Assembly: GCA_904419745.1 (NCBI GenBank)
Contig: CAJFSS010000010.1
Span: 37,878-101,877, forward strand
Length of the DNA: 64,000 bases
From: Candidatus Pseudoruminococcus merdavium
GTDB lineage: Bacteria; Bacillota; Clostridia; Oscillospirales; Ruminococcaceae
Direction: 5' to 3'
The notes beneath the pieces were generated by a model. That model ran no database searches, had not been told where the DNA came from, and was given only the letters and a program-made list of their open reading frames with translations. Positions 55,624 to 62,958 of this stretch are shown one piece after another. The stretch's first letter is position 1; each line of letters opens with the position of its first letter. The translations under genes were made by a program, and so were the position numbers.

Positions 55624-56043
55624 TCACTCAGATTCTTTTGCAGCTGTAGCTGCAGTTTCCTTGTTCGGCTTACGTGTTTTTACTCCAAACACAAAGTAAA
55701 TAATATGGCAGACCCACACCACGGCGAGAATGATGCTCGGCACCAGGATCTCCGCACGCATCATCATAAAAAATCCAAAACCCATCAAAAGCGTTACTGG
55801 TACAATAATACCAACCTTTGTCTGTACCGTCATCCCCTTTTTCTGCACAAAGGATTCCAGGTGTTTTTGATACATTTTTGTCCCCACAAACCAGTCGTGC
55901 AGCTTCTGGGAACTGTTAGCAAAGCAAAAAACAGTCACCAGAAAAAAAGGAACCGTTGGCAAAATGGGCAATACAATGCCCACACAGCCCAGTCCCAGGC
56001 AAATACAACCTAAAATCAGAAAAATCAGTCTTCTCAATCTCAT
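55624..56043 (-). CDS. ybaN: DUF454/YbaN family inner-membrane protein
   Basis: A 139-residue protein with three or four membrane helices and the YbaN signature: LGCVGIVLPILPTVPFF, FCFANSSQKLHDWFVG and FVQKKGMTVQTKV. Function unknown. It lies 50 bases downstream of the decayed DtxR gene and may share the heme operon transcript. Confidence 0.9.
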   Translation of the reverse strand: MRLRRLIFLILGCICLGLGCVGIVLPILPTVPFFLVTVFCFANSSQKLHDWFVGTKMYQKHLESFVQKKGMTVQTKVGIIVPVTLLMGFGFFMMMRAEILVPSIILAVVWVCHIIYFVFGVKTRKPNKETAATAAKESE

Positions 56044-56094
56044 AAATTATAGAATCCTCCCAACCAAAACAGTTCTGTGATTTTTCCAAAAGAG

Positions 56095-56483
56095 TCAATT
56101 TTTTATTTTTTCCAATGCATCCAATGTTTCCTGAATAGCCCCTTCAAAGCCCAAAAACTCTTGGGGCTGACCACATGTTCATTTGGCAAGCGTCTTGCGA
56201 GGCCGTCTGCCTGTCAACTTCCAAATCCATCCGAAGCCTTTGAAAAGTCTGATGCCGTTTAAGTATCTACTGCTATTCTCCGGCCCAATACAGTCAAATG
56301 AATTTCATGTGACTTATCGGTAAGCAGGTATCCCTCTTCTTCCAGACTTTTCAGGGCAACCGAGACTGTTGGCCGGGAAACTTTGAGTTCTCTTGCAATA
56401 TCAATGCCGCGCGCCGTTCCCTTGCGCCGATGCAAAATATAAATTGTCTTCAGATAATCGCCTACAACCTTTTTCTGTTTCAT
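56095..56483 (-). pseudogene. Broken DtxR/MntR-family metalloregulator
   Basis: The first 74 codons encode an intact DtxR-type winged helix (KQKKVVGDYLKTIYIL, GIDIARELKVSRPTVSVAL, HEIHLTVLGRRIA). The frame then stops early. In the next frame the protein continues as LKRHQTFQRLRMDLEVDRQ and TASQDACQM, a third frame gives EHVVSP, and a fourth segment ends EFLGFEGAIQETLDALEKI. Together these rebuild a full 129-residue MntR-like protein with its metal-ligand region (DACQM-EH), so at least three indels have occurred. It is the last gene of the heme operon and was presumably its iron- or manganese-sensing repressor. Confidence 0.82.
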
Positions 56484-56524
56484 CCGACAACTCGGCCTCC
56501 TTTCCTGGGTTTACCCCGGCATTG

Positions 56525-57301
56525 TCACACCGGGATGACAAATGGCTTTCCATCCACACTGGAAATATTGAGTGTGACGCCATAGACGGATTGCACCAGT
56601 TCCGAAGTAATAATCTCCTCCGGAAGTCCCTGGGCAATCATTTTTCCATCTTTCATCGCTACAATTTCATCGCTGTAATACAGCGACTGGTTAATGTCAT
56701 GGAGCACCATGACAATCGTAATGCCATATTCCCGGTTGAGATTGCGAATCAACTGTAAAATCTGGAGCTGGTAACGGATATCCAGGTAAGTTGTCGGTTC
56801 GTCTAAAAACAGGACTTTGGTATCCTGCGCCAGGGCCATAGCAATCCAAACTCTCTGTTTTTGCCCCCCGGACAACTCGGACACAGGTTTTTGACGATGT
56901 TTGAGCGTATGAGTAATCTCCATCGCCCACTGGACCTTTTCTTCATCTTCCTTTGCATCCGGAGAAAGTCCCATGGTATGGTAAGGGGTTCTCCCATAGG
57001 ATACCAGCTTTTCTACTGTCAAATCGGTTGGAGCTGTGTTGTATTGATGGACAATGGATACCTGTTTTGCAAACTCTTTGAGTTTTATTTCCGCAATATT
57101 TTCTTCTTTCAGGAGGATCTCCCCCCGATCCGGTCTCAGGTTTTTTGTCATTAGGTTGAACAGGGTGGATTTTCCACAGCCGTTGGCCCCGATCAAGGTG
57201 GTGATTGCCCCTTCATGCAAAGTCAGGTTCAAACCGGTAAGCACGTTTTGTTTTCCATATGCAAAGTGAAGATCTTTGACCGTAAAAATGTTATTGTCCA
57301 T
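56525..57301 (-). CDS. Heme/iron ABC transporter ATP-binding protein (FecE/HtsC-like)
   Basis: A 258-residue ATPase with Walker A GANGCGKST, signature LSGGQKQR, Walker B VLFLDEPTTYLDIR and the H-loop in VLHDINQ, the form found in siderophore, cobalamin and heme importers. It overlaps the permease gene by 11 bases. The heme assignment comes from the Shp- and IsdE-like proteins in the same operon. Confidence 0.93.
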   Translation of the reverse strand: MDNNIFTVKDLHFAYGKQNVLTGLNLTLHEGAITTLIGANGCGKSTLFNLMTKNLRPDRGEILLKEENIAEIKLKEFAKQVSIVHQYNTAPTDLTVEKLVSYGRTPYHTMGLSPDAKEDEEKVQWAMEITHTLKHRQKPVSELSGGQKQRVWIAMALAQDTKVLFLDEPTTYLDIRYQLQILQLIRNLNREYGITIVMVLHDINQSLYYSDEIVAMKDGKMIAQGLPEEIITSELVQSVYGVTLNISSVDGKPFVIPV

Positions 57302-58283
57302 AGCTTTGTCTTGACCTCCTCAGCAACAGGATAAAGAACGGGCCGCCAACTACTGACATGATAATGGATGCACTGATTTCATACGGAGCTGCGATTGTCC
57401 TGCCCACGGTATCCGCCAGGAGCAAGGTAAACGCTCCCAGAATGATTGTATAAGGAACCAGCACCTTATGGTTGCTGCCCACCAACAGCCTTGCAATGTG
57501 GGGGACAATCAGGCCCAAAAAGCTGATAGGCCCAATAATCGCCGTGGAAATACTGGCCAGCAGTACTGCAATGACAGAAATGATGATCCGGCTGCGGGTG
57601 ACATTGACCCCGAGACTCCTGGCCGTCTTATCCTCCAGGGCAAGTAAATTGCACTGCCCGGTAACAAAAAAGGAAGCCAACAGCCCAATCGTGACATACC
57701 AGAGCAGAGTGGTAAAATCATCCCAGGTTTTCATGGTAATATTGGCGTTGACAATGCTTGCAACACCGGAATAGTTACTGCCTGTCCCGGAATTGAATGC
57801 ACTCATCAGCCCAGTAAACATGGCATTTACCGCTACACCGACCAGGATAATGCGCAACGGGGACAACCCGCCCTTCCAGGAAAGGCTGTAGACCAGCAAA
57901 AAGGCAATCATTCCTCCCAAAAACGCCAAAAGCGGGGTGAAAAAATACAAAGCAGGCACAAACGCAGTAATCAGCACGGCCATCAGGCTGGCGCCGGAAC
58001 TGATTCCGATAATCCCCGGATCCGCTAACGGGTTTTTCATAACGGCCTGCAACAACACACCGGAAACGGCAGTTGCCGCGCCCCCAAACATGGCAATAAA
58101 AATACGTGGAAACCGCAAATCAAATATCGTTGCCACATTTTCATCGTATTTAACAAACAAACCCTTGAACAACTGCAGCGGGGTCACTTTTAAACTTCCC
58201 GTGTTGACAGCAAATAAAAACAACAGCAAAAGCGCTACCGCAGTGATAACAAAGGAGAGTATCTTTTTTCTTTTGCTTACCAT
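57291..58283 (-). CDS. Heme/iron ABC transporter permease (FecCD family)
   Basis: A 330-residue FecCD-family permease with about ten helices: LRFPRIFIAMFGGAATAVSG in part, NPLADPGIIGISSGAS, GPISFLGLIVPHIARLLVG and PYEISASIIMSVVGGPFFI. The ATG at 58283 follows AGGAGGATT. It works with the neighbouring ATPase and lipoprotein. Confidence 0.94.
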   Translation of the reverse strand: MVSKRKKILSFVITAVALLLLFLFAVNTGSLKVTPLQLFKGLFVKYDENVATIFDLRFPRIFIAMFGGAATAVSGVLLQAVMKNPLADPGIIGISSGASLMAVLITAFVPALYFFTPLLAFLGGMIAFLLVYSLSWKGGLSPLRIILVGVAVNAMFTGLMSAFNSGTGSNYSGVASIVNANITMKTWDDFTTLLWYVTIGLLASFFVTGQCNLLALEDKTARSLGVNVTRSRIIISVIAVLLASISTAIIGPISFLGLIVPHIARLLVGSNHKVLVPYTIILGAFTLLLADTVGRTIAAPYEISASIIMSVVGGPFFILLLRRSRQSYGQ

Positions 58284-58368
58284 GGGCAATCCTCCTTTAT
58301 AAAGAAATTTCCTGATTTTTTGCAAAGTGCGAAGCCGGGCAGGCAAATACCCGGCTCTGTAGTGATTC

Positions 58369-59262
58369 CTACTGTTCTCCGTACAGCATTGGCTGAAGTT
58401 CTTCCAAAGCTTCCGGATAATTGAATTTTGCGCTCATCCCAAATTTTTCATAGGAGAGGTCATAGACCTTTCCCTCCTGAACAGCGCGGAAATGCTTCCA
58501 GATATCGTTTGTTTCAAATTCCTCTGCAAACATCTCCACAACCTGATCTGGAAGCGCATGAGCAGCACGCAGGATAATATCCGGGTCTTTTGTCTTCATA
58601 TCCTCTGTGTTGGCAGTCAGGAATTCCTGCCCTTCTCCATCTCCATACACATTCGTTCCTCCAGCCAGCTTGACCAGGCTGCCAACATAACTGCTCTCCG
58701 TGGCCACTATATAAGAACCGGGCAATCCCATCAGCACAAGAACCTTCGGGGATTCTTTTTCCCCGTTTCTATCCTTATACTCTTCTATAAAGGCATTAAA
58801 TTCTTCTACCAGGGCCTGGGCTTCCTCCTGACGGTTAAATTTTTCTCCAAGCCCTTCGATGGAAGCATACATGCCCTCGACGCTCTTTAAATTAAGAAAA
58901 ATCGAGTTTACCCCGATAGATGCATACTTCGGCTGCAAATCGCTTTGCAGGCTGTTTGGGGAAAGCACATAGTCCGGATTCAGGGATTTTAAAATTTCCA
59001 AATCCGGAGACATGGCCGTTCCGACCTGAGTTGCGTCACTATACCGCTGCGGAATTGTACTCAGCGTAGAAGAACACACGCCGACCAGGTCAAGATTCAG
59101 CCTATCACAAATATCCACTGTTGCTGGGGAAGTCGCCACAATCCGCAGGCGATCCGTGTCGGCTTTTCCGGAAGATTCTCCTGGATGCTGATTAACGCAT
59201 CCGGCCATTGACAGGACCATAACGCCTGCCATCAGGGATGTGAGAAGACGTCTGAATTTCAT
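58369..59262 (-). CDS. Heme-binding ABC transporter lipoprotein (IsdE/HtsA-like)
   Basis: A 297-residue class III substrate-binding protein with a lipobox (SMAGC). It aligns with IsdE over IVATSPATVDICDRLNLDL, VGTAMSPDLEILKSLNPDYV (in part) and the C-terminal lobe. The Met in GTAMSPD and the His in RAAHALPDQV sit where IsdE has its Met/His axial heme ligands. It would take heme from the Shp-like surface protein and pass it to the permease. Confidence 0.9.
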   Translation of the reverse strand: MKFRRLLTSLMAGVMVLSMAGCVNQHPGESSGKADTDRLRIVATSPATVDICDRLNLDLVGVCSSTLSTIPQRYSDATQVGTAMSPDLEILKSLNPDYVLSPNSLQSDLQPKYASIGVNSIFLNLKSVEGMYASIEGLGEKFNRQEEAQALVEEFNAFIEEYKDRNGEKESPKVLVLMGLPGSYIVATESSYVGSLVKLAGGTNVYGDGEGQEFLTANTEDMKTKDPDIILRAAHALPDQVVEMFAEEFETNDIWKHFRAVQEGKVYDLSYEKFGMSAKFNYPEALEELQPMLYGEQ

Positions 59263-59279
59263 GTTTTTCCTCCTCTCCC

Positions 59280-60209
59280 CTATTTCTTTTTAAACAGGGA
59301 AGCAATGGTTCTTCCTTTCTTGAAAAAGCAGAAATACCATATGCAGCCTCCCGCAACGACAATCACAACAACTGCGCCCAGTACCCACCATAGGACCCCG
59401 GTTACTCCGCTGTTTGAAGAAGTTATCTGGGAAGAGGTACTGACTTCATTACCCGACGCGTCAAACTCCTCCAATCCTGCCGCTGCGGAGGAAACCTCAG
59501 AAATGGTACTGGATTCCTGAGAAGAAGTGGCTTCAGAAGCAGTGGACGCCTCAGAAGAAGCCGTCGATGACACAGGCGCCTGGGATTGTGCAGGTTTTGC
59601 GGAACTGGCAACCGGTTTTTGGCTGGATGCTGCCGCCGGTTCTTTAGAGCCGGAAGCCGGTTCCTGGGCCACTTTAATACTGGTCACAAAGTCCCCGGAG
59701 CCAGACTGGAGATTGGAAACTGTGATGTAGAAAATAACCTCTCTTCCCATGGGGACTACATACATATTGCAACGGATAATCGCATTTTCACCGGGGACTT
59801 TCATCCGGTAATCGGTCGTATTGTTGGACAAATCCTCCTGCATTGCCGTAGCAGTGACAGGAGTAAAGGAACCGCTGCGGTTGCCATCCACCTGAAATTG
59901 GGGATTTTGAATATTATCCATGAGTTTCAGGCGTACCGTGATGTAGGTATTGCCATTGGCATCCACTTCCACCAATGCCTGTTTATGGGTGGCGCTATCC
60001 GTCATGGACTGTCCAAGTACGGATGAGTTTTCCCCGCCGGAATCCTCAATAGTCCCGGTTGTGGGGTGTTTATAATGTGGAGTCGCCGTAGCCAGATAAA
60101 TCCCACTGGACGCTGCAAAAACCGGTACAGACAACAATCCTATAAAAAATACCAGCACAAGCAACAAACTGCATAGTATCTGAACTTTTTTTAAATCCGT
60201 ATGAACCAT
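59280..60209 (-). CDS. Shp-like (NEAT-fold) cell-surface heme-binding protein
   Basis: A 309-residue exported protein: a signal sequence, an Shp-type heme-binding domain (ATATPHYKHPTTGTIEDSGG, LGQSMTDSATHKQALVEV, MYVVPMGREVIFYITV), a long Ser/Ala/Thr linker, then a membrane helix and a KKGR..KKK tail. Met residues in QSM and VPM may be the two axial ligands, as in streptococcal Shp. There is no LPxTG, so it is held by its C-terminal helix. It opens the heme operon; its start follows AAGGAGAG. Confidence 0.9.
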   Translation of the reverse strand: MVHTDLKKVQILCSLLLVLVFFIGLLSVPVFAASSGIYLATATPHYKHPTTGTIEDSGGENSSVLGQSMTDSATHKQALVEVDANGNTYITVRLKLMDNIQNPQFQVDGNRSGSFTPVTATAMQEDLSNNTTDYRMKVPGENAIIRCNMYVVPMGREVIFYITVSNLQSGSGDFVTSIKVAQEPASGSKEPAAASSQKPVASSAKPAQSQAPVSSTASSEASTASEATSSQESSTISEVSSAAAGLEEFDASGNEVSTSSQITSSNSGVTGVLWWVLGAVVVIVVAGGCIWYFCFFKKGRTIASLFKKK

Positions 60210-60367
60210 ATGTAACTCTCCTTTTCATTTGGTTTTGAATAAATAAAGATAATGACTGTTAATTTTAGACTCCGACTTGTAAGTGTAAGCGGCAATCAAC
60301 AGAAAAAAGTATGAGATATTTTCTGATGTACAAATCTCTGGCAATTCACCCGATCTCATAAATTACA

Positions 60368-60421
60368 CGTTGTCTTCTATCGCTTGGTTAGTTATAACTA
60401 ACCAAGCGATAGAAGACAACG
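60368..60421. repeat. 54-bp perfect palindrome with DtxR-like core
   Basis: Two exact 27-base arms meet at TTAGTTATAACTAA. The core resembles DtxR/IdeR-type iron boxes and recurs in the palindrome at 61336, whose outer arms are unrelated. It lies in the leader of the heme operon, about 100 bases after the likely transcription start. No T-run follows on either strand, so it is not a terminator. Confidence 0.8.
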
Positions 60422-60503
60422 CTGCTTTCCAACAAAAAATCCCTCCTCTTCCCCAGTTGATTCAGAGCCAAACTTCTCTAAAATTGTGTGCTATACGATT
60501 TGA

Positions 60504-60519
60504 GTTAGTATAAGCTAAC
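60504..60519. promoter_or_regulatory. Candidate DtxR-like operator over the heme-operon -10
   Basis: GTTAGTATAAGCTAAC is an imperfect version of the core seen in the two long palindromes. It overlaps a minus-strand TATACT (60512-60507) that is the best -10 for the heme operon; the -35 is weak. A CCCCC-AA-GGGGG stem with TTCTTTTTC on the minus strand (about 60530-60551) lies just upstream. Confidence 0.55.
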
Positions 60520-60602
60520 TAAACGCTTGAAAAAGAACCCCCTTGGGGGACATTTTACTAAATCCAGTATAACAGATTTCTACCCGTTTGACACACAGAA
60601 TT

Positions 60603-60707
60603 TTGTAGCATTAAAGCAACAAACCCGGGTGGAGTTCCATCTGTACGGGCAATACTCCTTGAGACTATCCCATATAAAATGTGTTGCAGATATGCTACAA
60701 CTTTTTT
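60603..60707. other. Possible structured RNA
   Basis: TTGTAGCAT (60603) and ATGCTACAA (60692) can close a 90-base domain. Within it GCAACA/TGTTGC forms a second nested stem and GGAGT/ACTCC a third, and on the plus strand the closing stem is followed by CTTTTTT. This is the layout of a small structured RNA with a terminator, but no family was recognised and no convincing promoter was found. Confidence 0.35.
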
Positions 60708-60720
60708 AAAAAGTTCCTAT

Positions 60721-61281
60721 TTAGATCAAAATCGTAAAAATCGCCATGGATTCCGGCATGTGAATGGGACCTACTGAGCATTCCATTTTGACGCACACAC
60801 TGCCATGCAGAATTTGTCCAACTCCAGAAACCAAATTGACAAAAGATATAACCGATACTGGAAACTGTAAAACATCTCCATTGAGCTCTGCATTCCGAAA
60901 GATTCCATGGTCGAGGTATTTCATATTCTTCACTTTCCCACACATCTTCATACCATTGAGTGCAGAGTGGGCCCGAATATCCAATGCCCGGAGCTGAATG
61001 ATTCCCACCCCATCCTTTACATGAAGAACACATGGGTGTTCAAACCCCTCATTTCCCATAGAGAGGTTATTTCCGTTTTTTTACTTGTTCTCTGTAAATC
61101 ACAAACGGGAATCGATAGGAACCTTCCTCGAGTTTCTGGCGTAGTAGAGAGCCTGAAAATGTCTTTTTCCCCGAAGCCCATATTTGACACGATAGCGCTC
61201 TTCTGTTGCACGGACCACGTCCATGGTTTTGTCGGTATTGTAAAGCGCCCAATGGAATGCATCCCTGCGCGCGCTTTCCAT
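60721..61281 (-). pseudogene. Unidentified interrupted reading frame
   Basis: One frame runs 187 codons from an ATG at 61281 (AAGGAGTGG just upstream) to 60721 and is broken only by two closely spaced stops near 61099 and 61084. The first part begins MESARRDAFHWALYNTDKTM (60 codons); the second, which could restart at 61059, ends HMPESMAIFTILI. Neither half matches a family I recognise. It stands behind a strong promoter and a palindromic operator, which argues that it was once an expressed, metal-regulated gene. It may instead be two short genes. Confidence 0.4.
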
Positions 61282-61335
61282 ATCCACTCCTTCATACATT
61301 AAGTGGTTAAGAGAGGTTTCAATGCTTTTTCAAGC

Positions 61336-61375
61336 ATAACCCCATAGGTTAGTTATAACTAACCTATGGGGTTAT
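61336..61375. promoter_or_regulatory. 40-bp perfect palindromic operator with DtxR-like core
   Basis: Twenty-base arms (ATAACCCCATAGGTTAGTTA and its complement) share only the central TTAGTTATAACTAA with the palindrome at 60368. It begins at the downstream edge of a sigma-A -10, exactly over the transcription start, which is where a repressor would bind. Confidence 0.75.
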
Positions 61376-61403
61376 CATACCATATTCAAATCATCCATGT
61401 CAA
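61374..61403 (-). promoter_or_regulatory. Sigma-A promoter of the frame at 60721-61281
   Basis: On the minus strand TTGACA and TATGAT lie 18 bases apart, directly upstream of the 40-bp palindrome. Confidence 0.75.
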
Positions 61404-61488
61404 TCAGGGTGGTGGAACTGCCATGGCTTTTCCATCGATATAGGCTGTCAGATCTTCCGAGTCAAAGCATAGTATAAGTGGCGCTATT

Positions 61489-61830
61489 TTAAAACGTCAA
61501 TTTTATATCATACCACACTTCGCCAGCCAAACAGGAATGCAAAACCCCTTCGCTTTGATACCCAAACTTTTCATAATAGGGGATCAGCTCTTTTTACATG
61601 TCAGGTACGCCCTTGTTCTTTTGCATTACGCATAACCTGATTCAACAGTATTTCTGCATATTCATGCTTTCCATGAATGGAGTTGTATTAACCGCTAATA
61701 TCGTCTGCCATTTCCCATTTTTATCATAGAAACACGCGATTTTGAACATATCATCCCGGATAACGGCTTTGTTCGTTGCCAATCCGTTAATATAAGCGCA
61801 ATTCCTTAAACCATGAGGATCTCATTGTTT
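61489..61830 (-). pseudogene. Decayed GNAT acetyltransferase
   Basis: Fragments in different frames fit one GNAT protein: AYINGLATNKAVIRDDMF, NGKWQTILAVNT, then AEILLNQVMRNAKEQGRT, and finally KELIPYYEKFGYQSEG and GEVWYDIKLTF. The last two are the usual GNAT C-terminal strands. Several stops and frameshifts separate them and no start codon was found. It is unrelated in sequence to the remnant at 4864. The adjoining 61831-62025 stretch shows no gene. Confidence 0.72.
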
Positions 61831-62025
61831 GTAAATAGAAAGCTTTATATTATTTTCCTTTGAAAACACAAGGGAAAAGCCAAAGAATTGAAAAAATTTG
61901 CTGGCCATAGATCTTGTCCTACTATTACGAAATAGATATCCGCTAAAAATGCGAAAATCGAGACAAATAGAAAACTGAGTCCGGAACACAAATTCAGTAT
62001 GGAGCTGTATCATGATAGATACCCC

Positions 62026-62093
62026 AAAAATAAGGCTTTAAAAATAGCTTAAAGCATTCATAAAAGACTTAATTTGAGAATGCCTTATTTTTT
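62026..62093. terminator. Terminator-like AT-rich hairpin
   Basis: AAAAATAAGGC and GCCTTATTTTTT pair over a long loop, inside which GCATTC/GAATGC can form an alternative stem. It ends the DUF6774 gene on the minus strand. Confidence 0.55.
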
Positions 62094-62107
62094 CTTAAAT
62101 TCCATAT

Positions 62108-62275
62108 CTATCCACTTTTACGACATAAAATACTTCTTTGGGTCGCAATGGTAATCAAGGTATCGGCGAGTAGTGTCAAGGTTATACCAAGCAGATTCAA
62201 CTCATCTTCAGTCAGGTTGCAAGCAAGTGCATTGGCAATGGCAGTGATGGAAGCTGTCAATTTGCATGAATTCAT
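62108..62275 (-). CDS. DUF6774-type small protein
   Basis: A 55-residue protein, MNSCKLTASITAIANALA at the N-terminus, then LTEDELNLLGITLTLLADTL and a short basic tail. The pattern (two Cys, alternating Ala/Ile helix, 'LTEDEL..LG') is that of the DUF6774 small proteins common in clostridial genomes. GGGGGTGA lies about 7 bases before the ATG and a terminator-like hairpin follows. Function is unknown. Confidence 0.75.
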   Translation of the reverse strand: MNSCKLTASITAIANALACNLTEDELNLLGITLTLLADTLITIATQRSILCRKSG

Positions 62276-62690
62276 GAGAGATTCACCCCCAATTTATTAT
62301 ATGAGCATTCAGTTATAATGTGTATTAATATTTCTTTTCTGATCAGAAATCTCCTGAATAGTATCTTATATCGAGTGAACATGACAAAACTTGAGTCGCT
62401 TACTCAACATAGTATCCCGCTTCTTATACATTAATCGTCCTTCAAATACGACCTAATTTCGTACAATTACGCGGAATGTTTTGGAAATAAAGGTATTTCT
62501 CTATATTACAAATCAAAAAGTTTTTCTATTTTTGATTTCCCGTCCTTATACAAATAAAATCAAACCTTTATAAATGAATTAAATACAGGTGTTATGTATT
62601 ATACAATAAGATTGAAATATCACCATTTCTCAATTAAAACTAAAATTCAGTAACAAATAAAGTATTCCCCCTATGGCTTTTATGCCTGAC
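62276..62690. other. AT-rich region without recognisable genes
   Basis: This is markedly AT-rich and shows no frame with a ribosome site and no family match on either strand. A weak AAATCAAAAA/TTTTTGATTT inverted repeat lies near 62509-62539. The promoter of the DUF6774 gene must lie at its left end. Confidence 0.5.
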
Positions 62691-62740
62691 AGTTACAAAA
62701 TAAATACCAACTGTAAACGCAGGCACAAACCTTTAAAATA

Positions 62741-62774
62741 GAAAAAAACTGCGGTCGAGAATTACTGACCGCAG
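62741..62774 (-). terminator. Intrinsic terminator 2 beyond the CRISPR array
   Basis: CTGCGGTC/GACCGCAG with a 10-base loop, followed on the minus strand by TTTTTTT. Confidence 0.8.
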
Positions 62775-62826
62775 GTATGAATGACTGTTACGAAATAGAT
62801 ATCCGCCTTAAACGGGAGCGGAGAGC

Positions 62827-62870
62827 AAAAAGAAAAAGCCGAACCTGGAACGCGATGTGCGTCCAGGCTC
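62827..62870 (-). terminator. Intrinsic terminator 1 beyond the CRISPR array
   Basis: CCTGGACGC and GCGTTCCAGG pair with one bulge; on the minus strand TTTTTCTTTTT follows. It is the first terminator met by a transcript leaving the leftward CRISPR array. Confidence 0.8.
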
Positions 62871-62958
62871 AGCCTGTCTGACTGTTACAAAATAGATACC
62901 TGTATCCTGTCGAAGTAAGTGCGCAATGTTCCAACGTGGGATAGAAGAAAATTCGCGT

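Larger units (their letters stand above)
62690..62905 (-). repeat. Tandem ~97-bp units sharing a TTACGAAATAGATA motif
   Basis: TTAC(A/G)AAATA(A/G)ATA with similar flanks (ACTGTTAC on the left of two copies, ACAGTTAC on the third) recurs at 62693, 62788 and 62885, 95-97 bases apart. A fourth copy, identical over 19 bases to the 62788 one, is at 61925. The two spacers between the tandem copies differ in sequence but each contains a minus-strand terminator hairpin. Read on the minus strand, each unit is motif, short linker, hairpin, T-run. Confidence 0.65.

Noticed and set aside
62690..62905. Integron attC sites or decayed CRISPR repeats
   Set aside because: The repeated motif lacks the attC core and shares nothing with the CRISPR repeat beyond chance.
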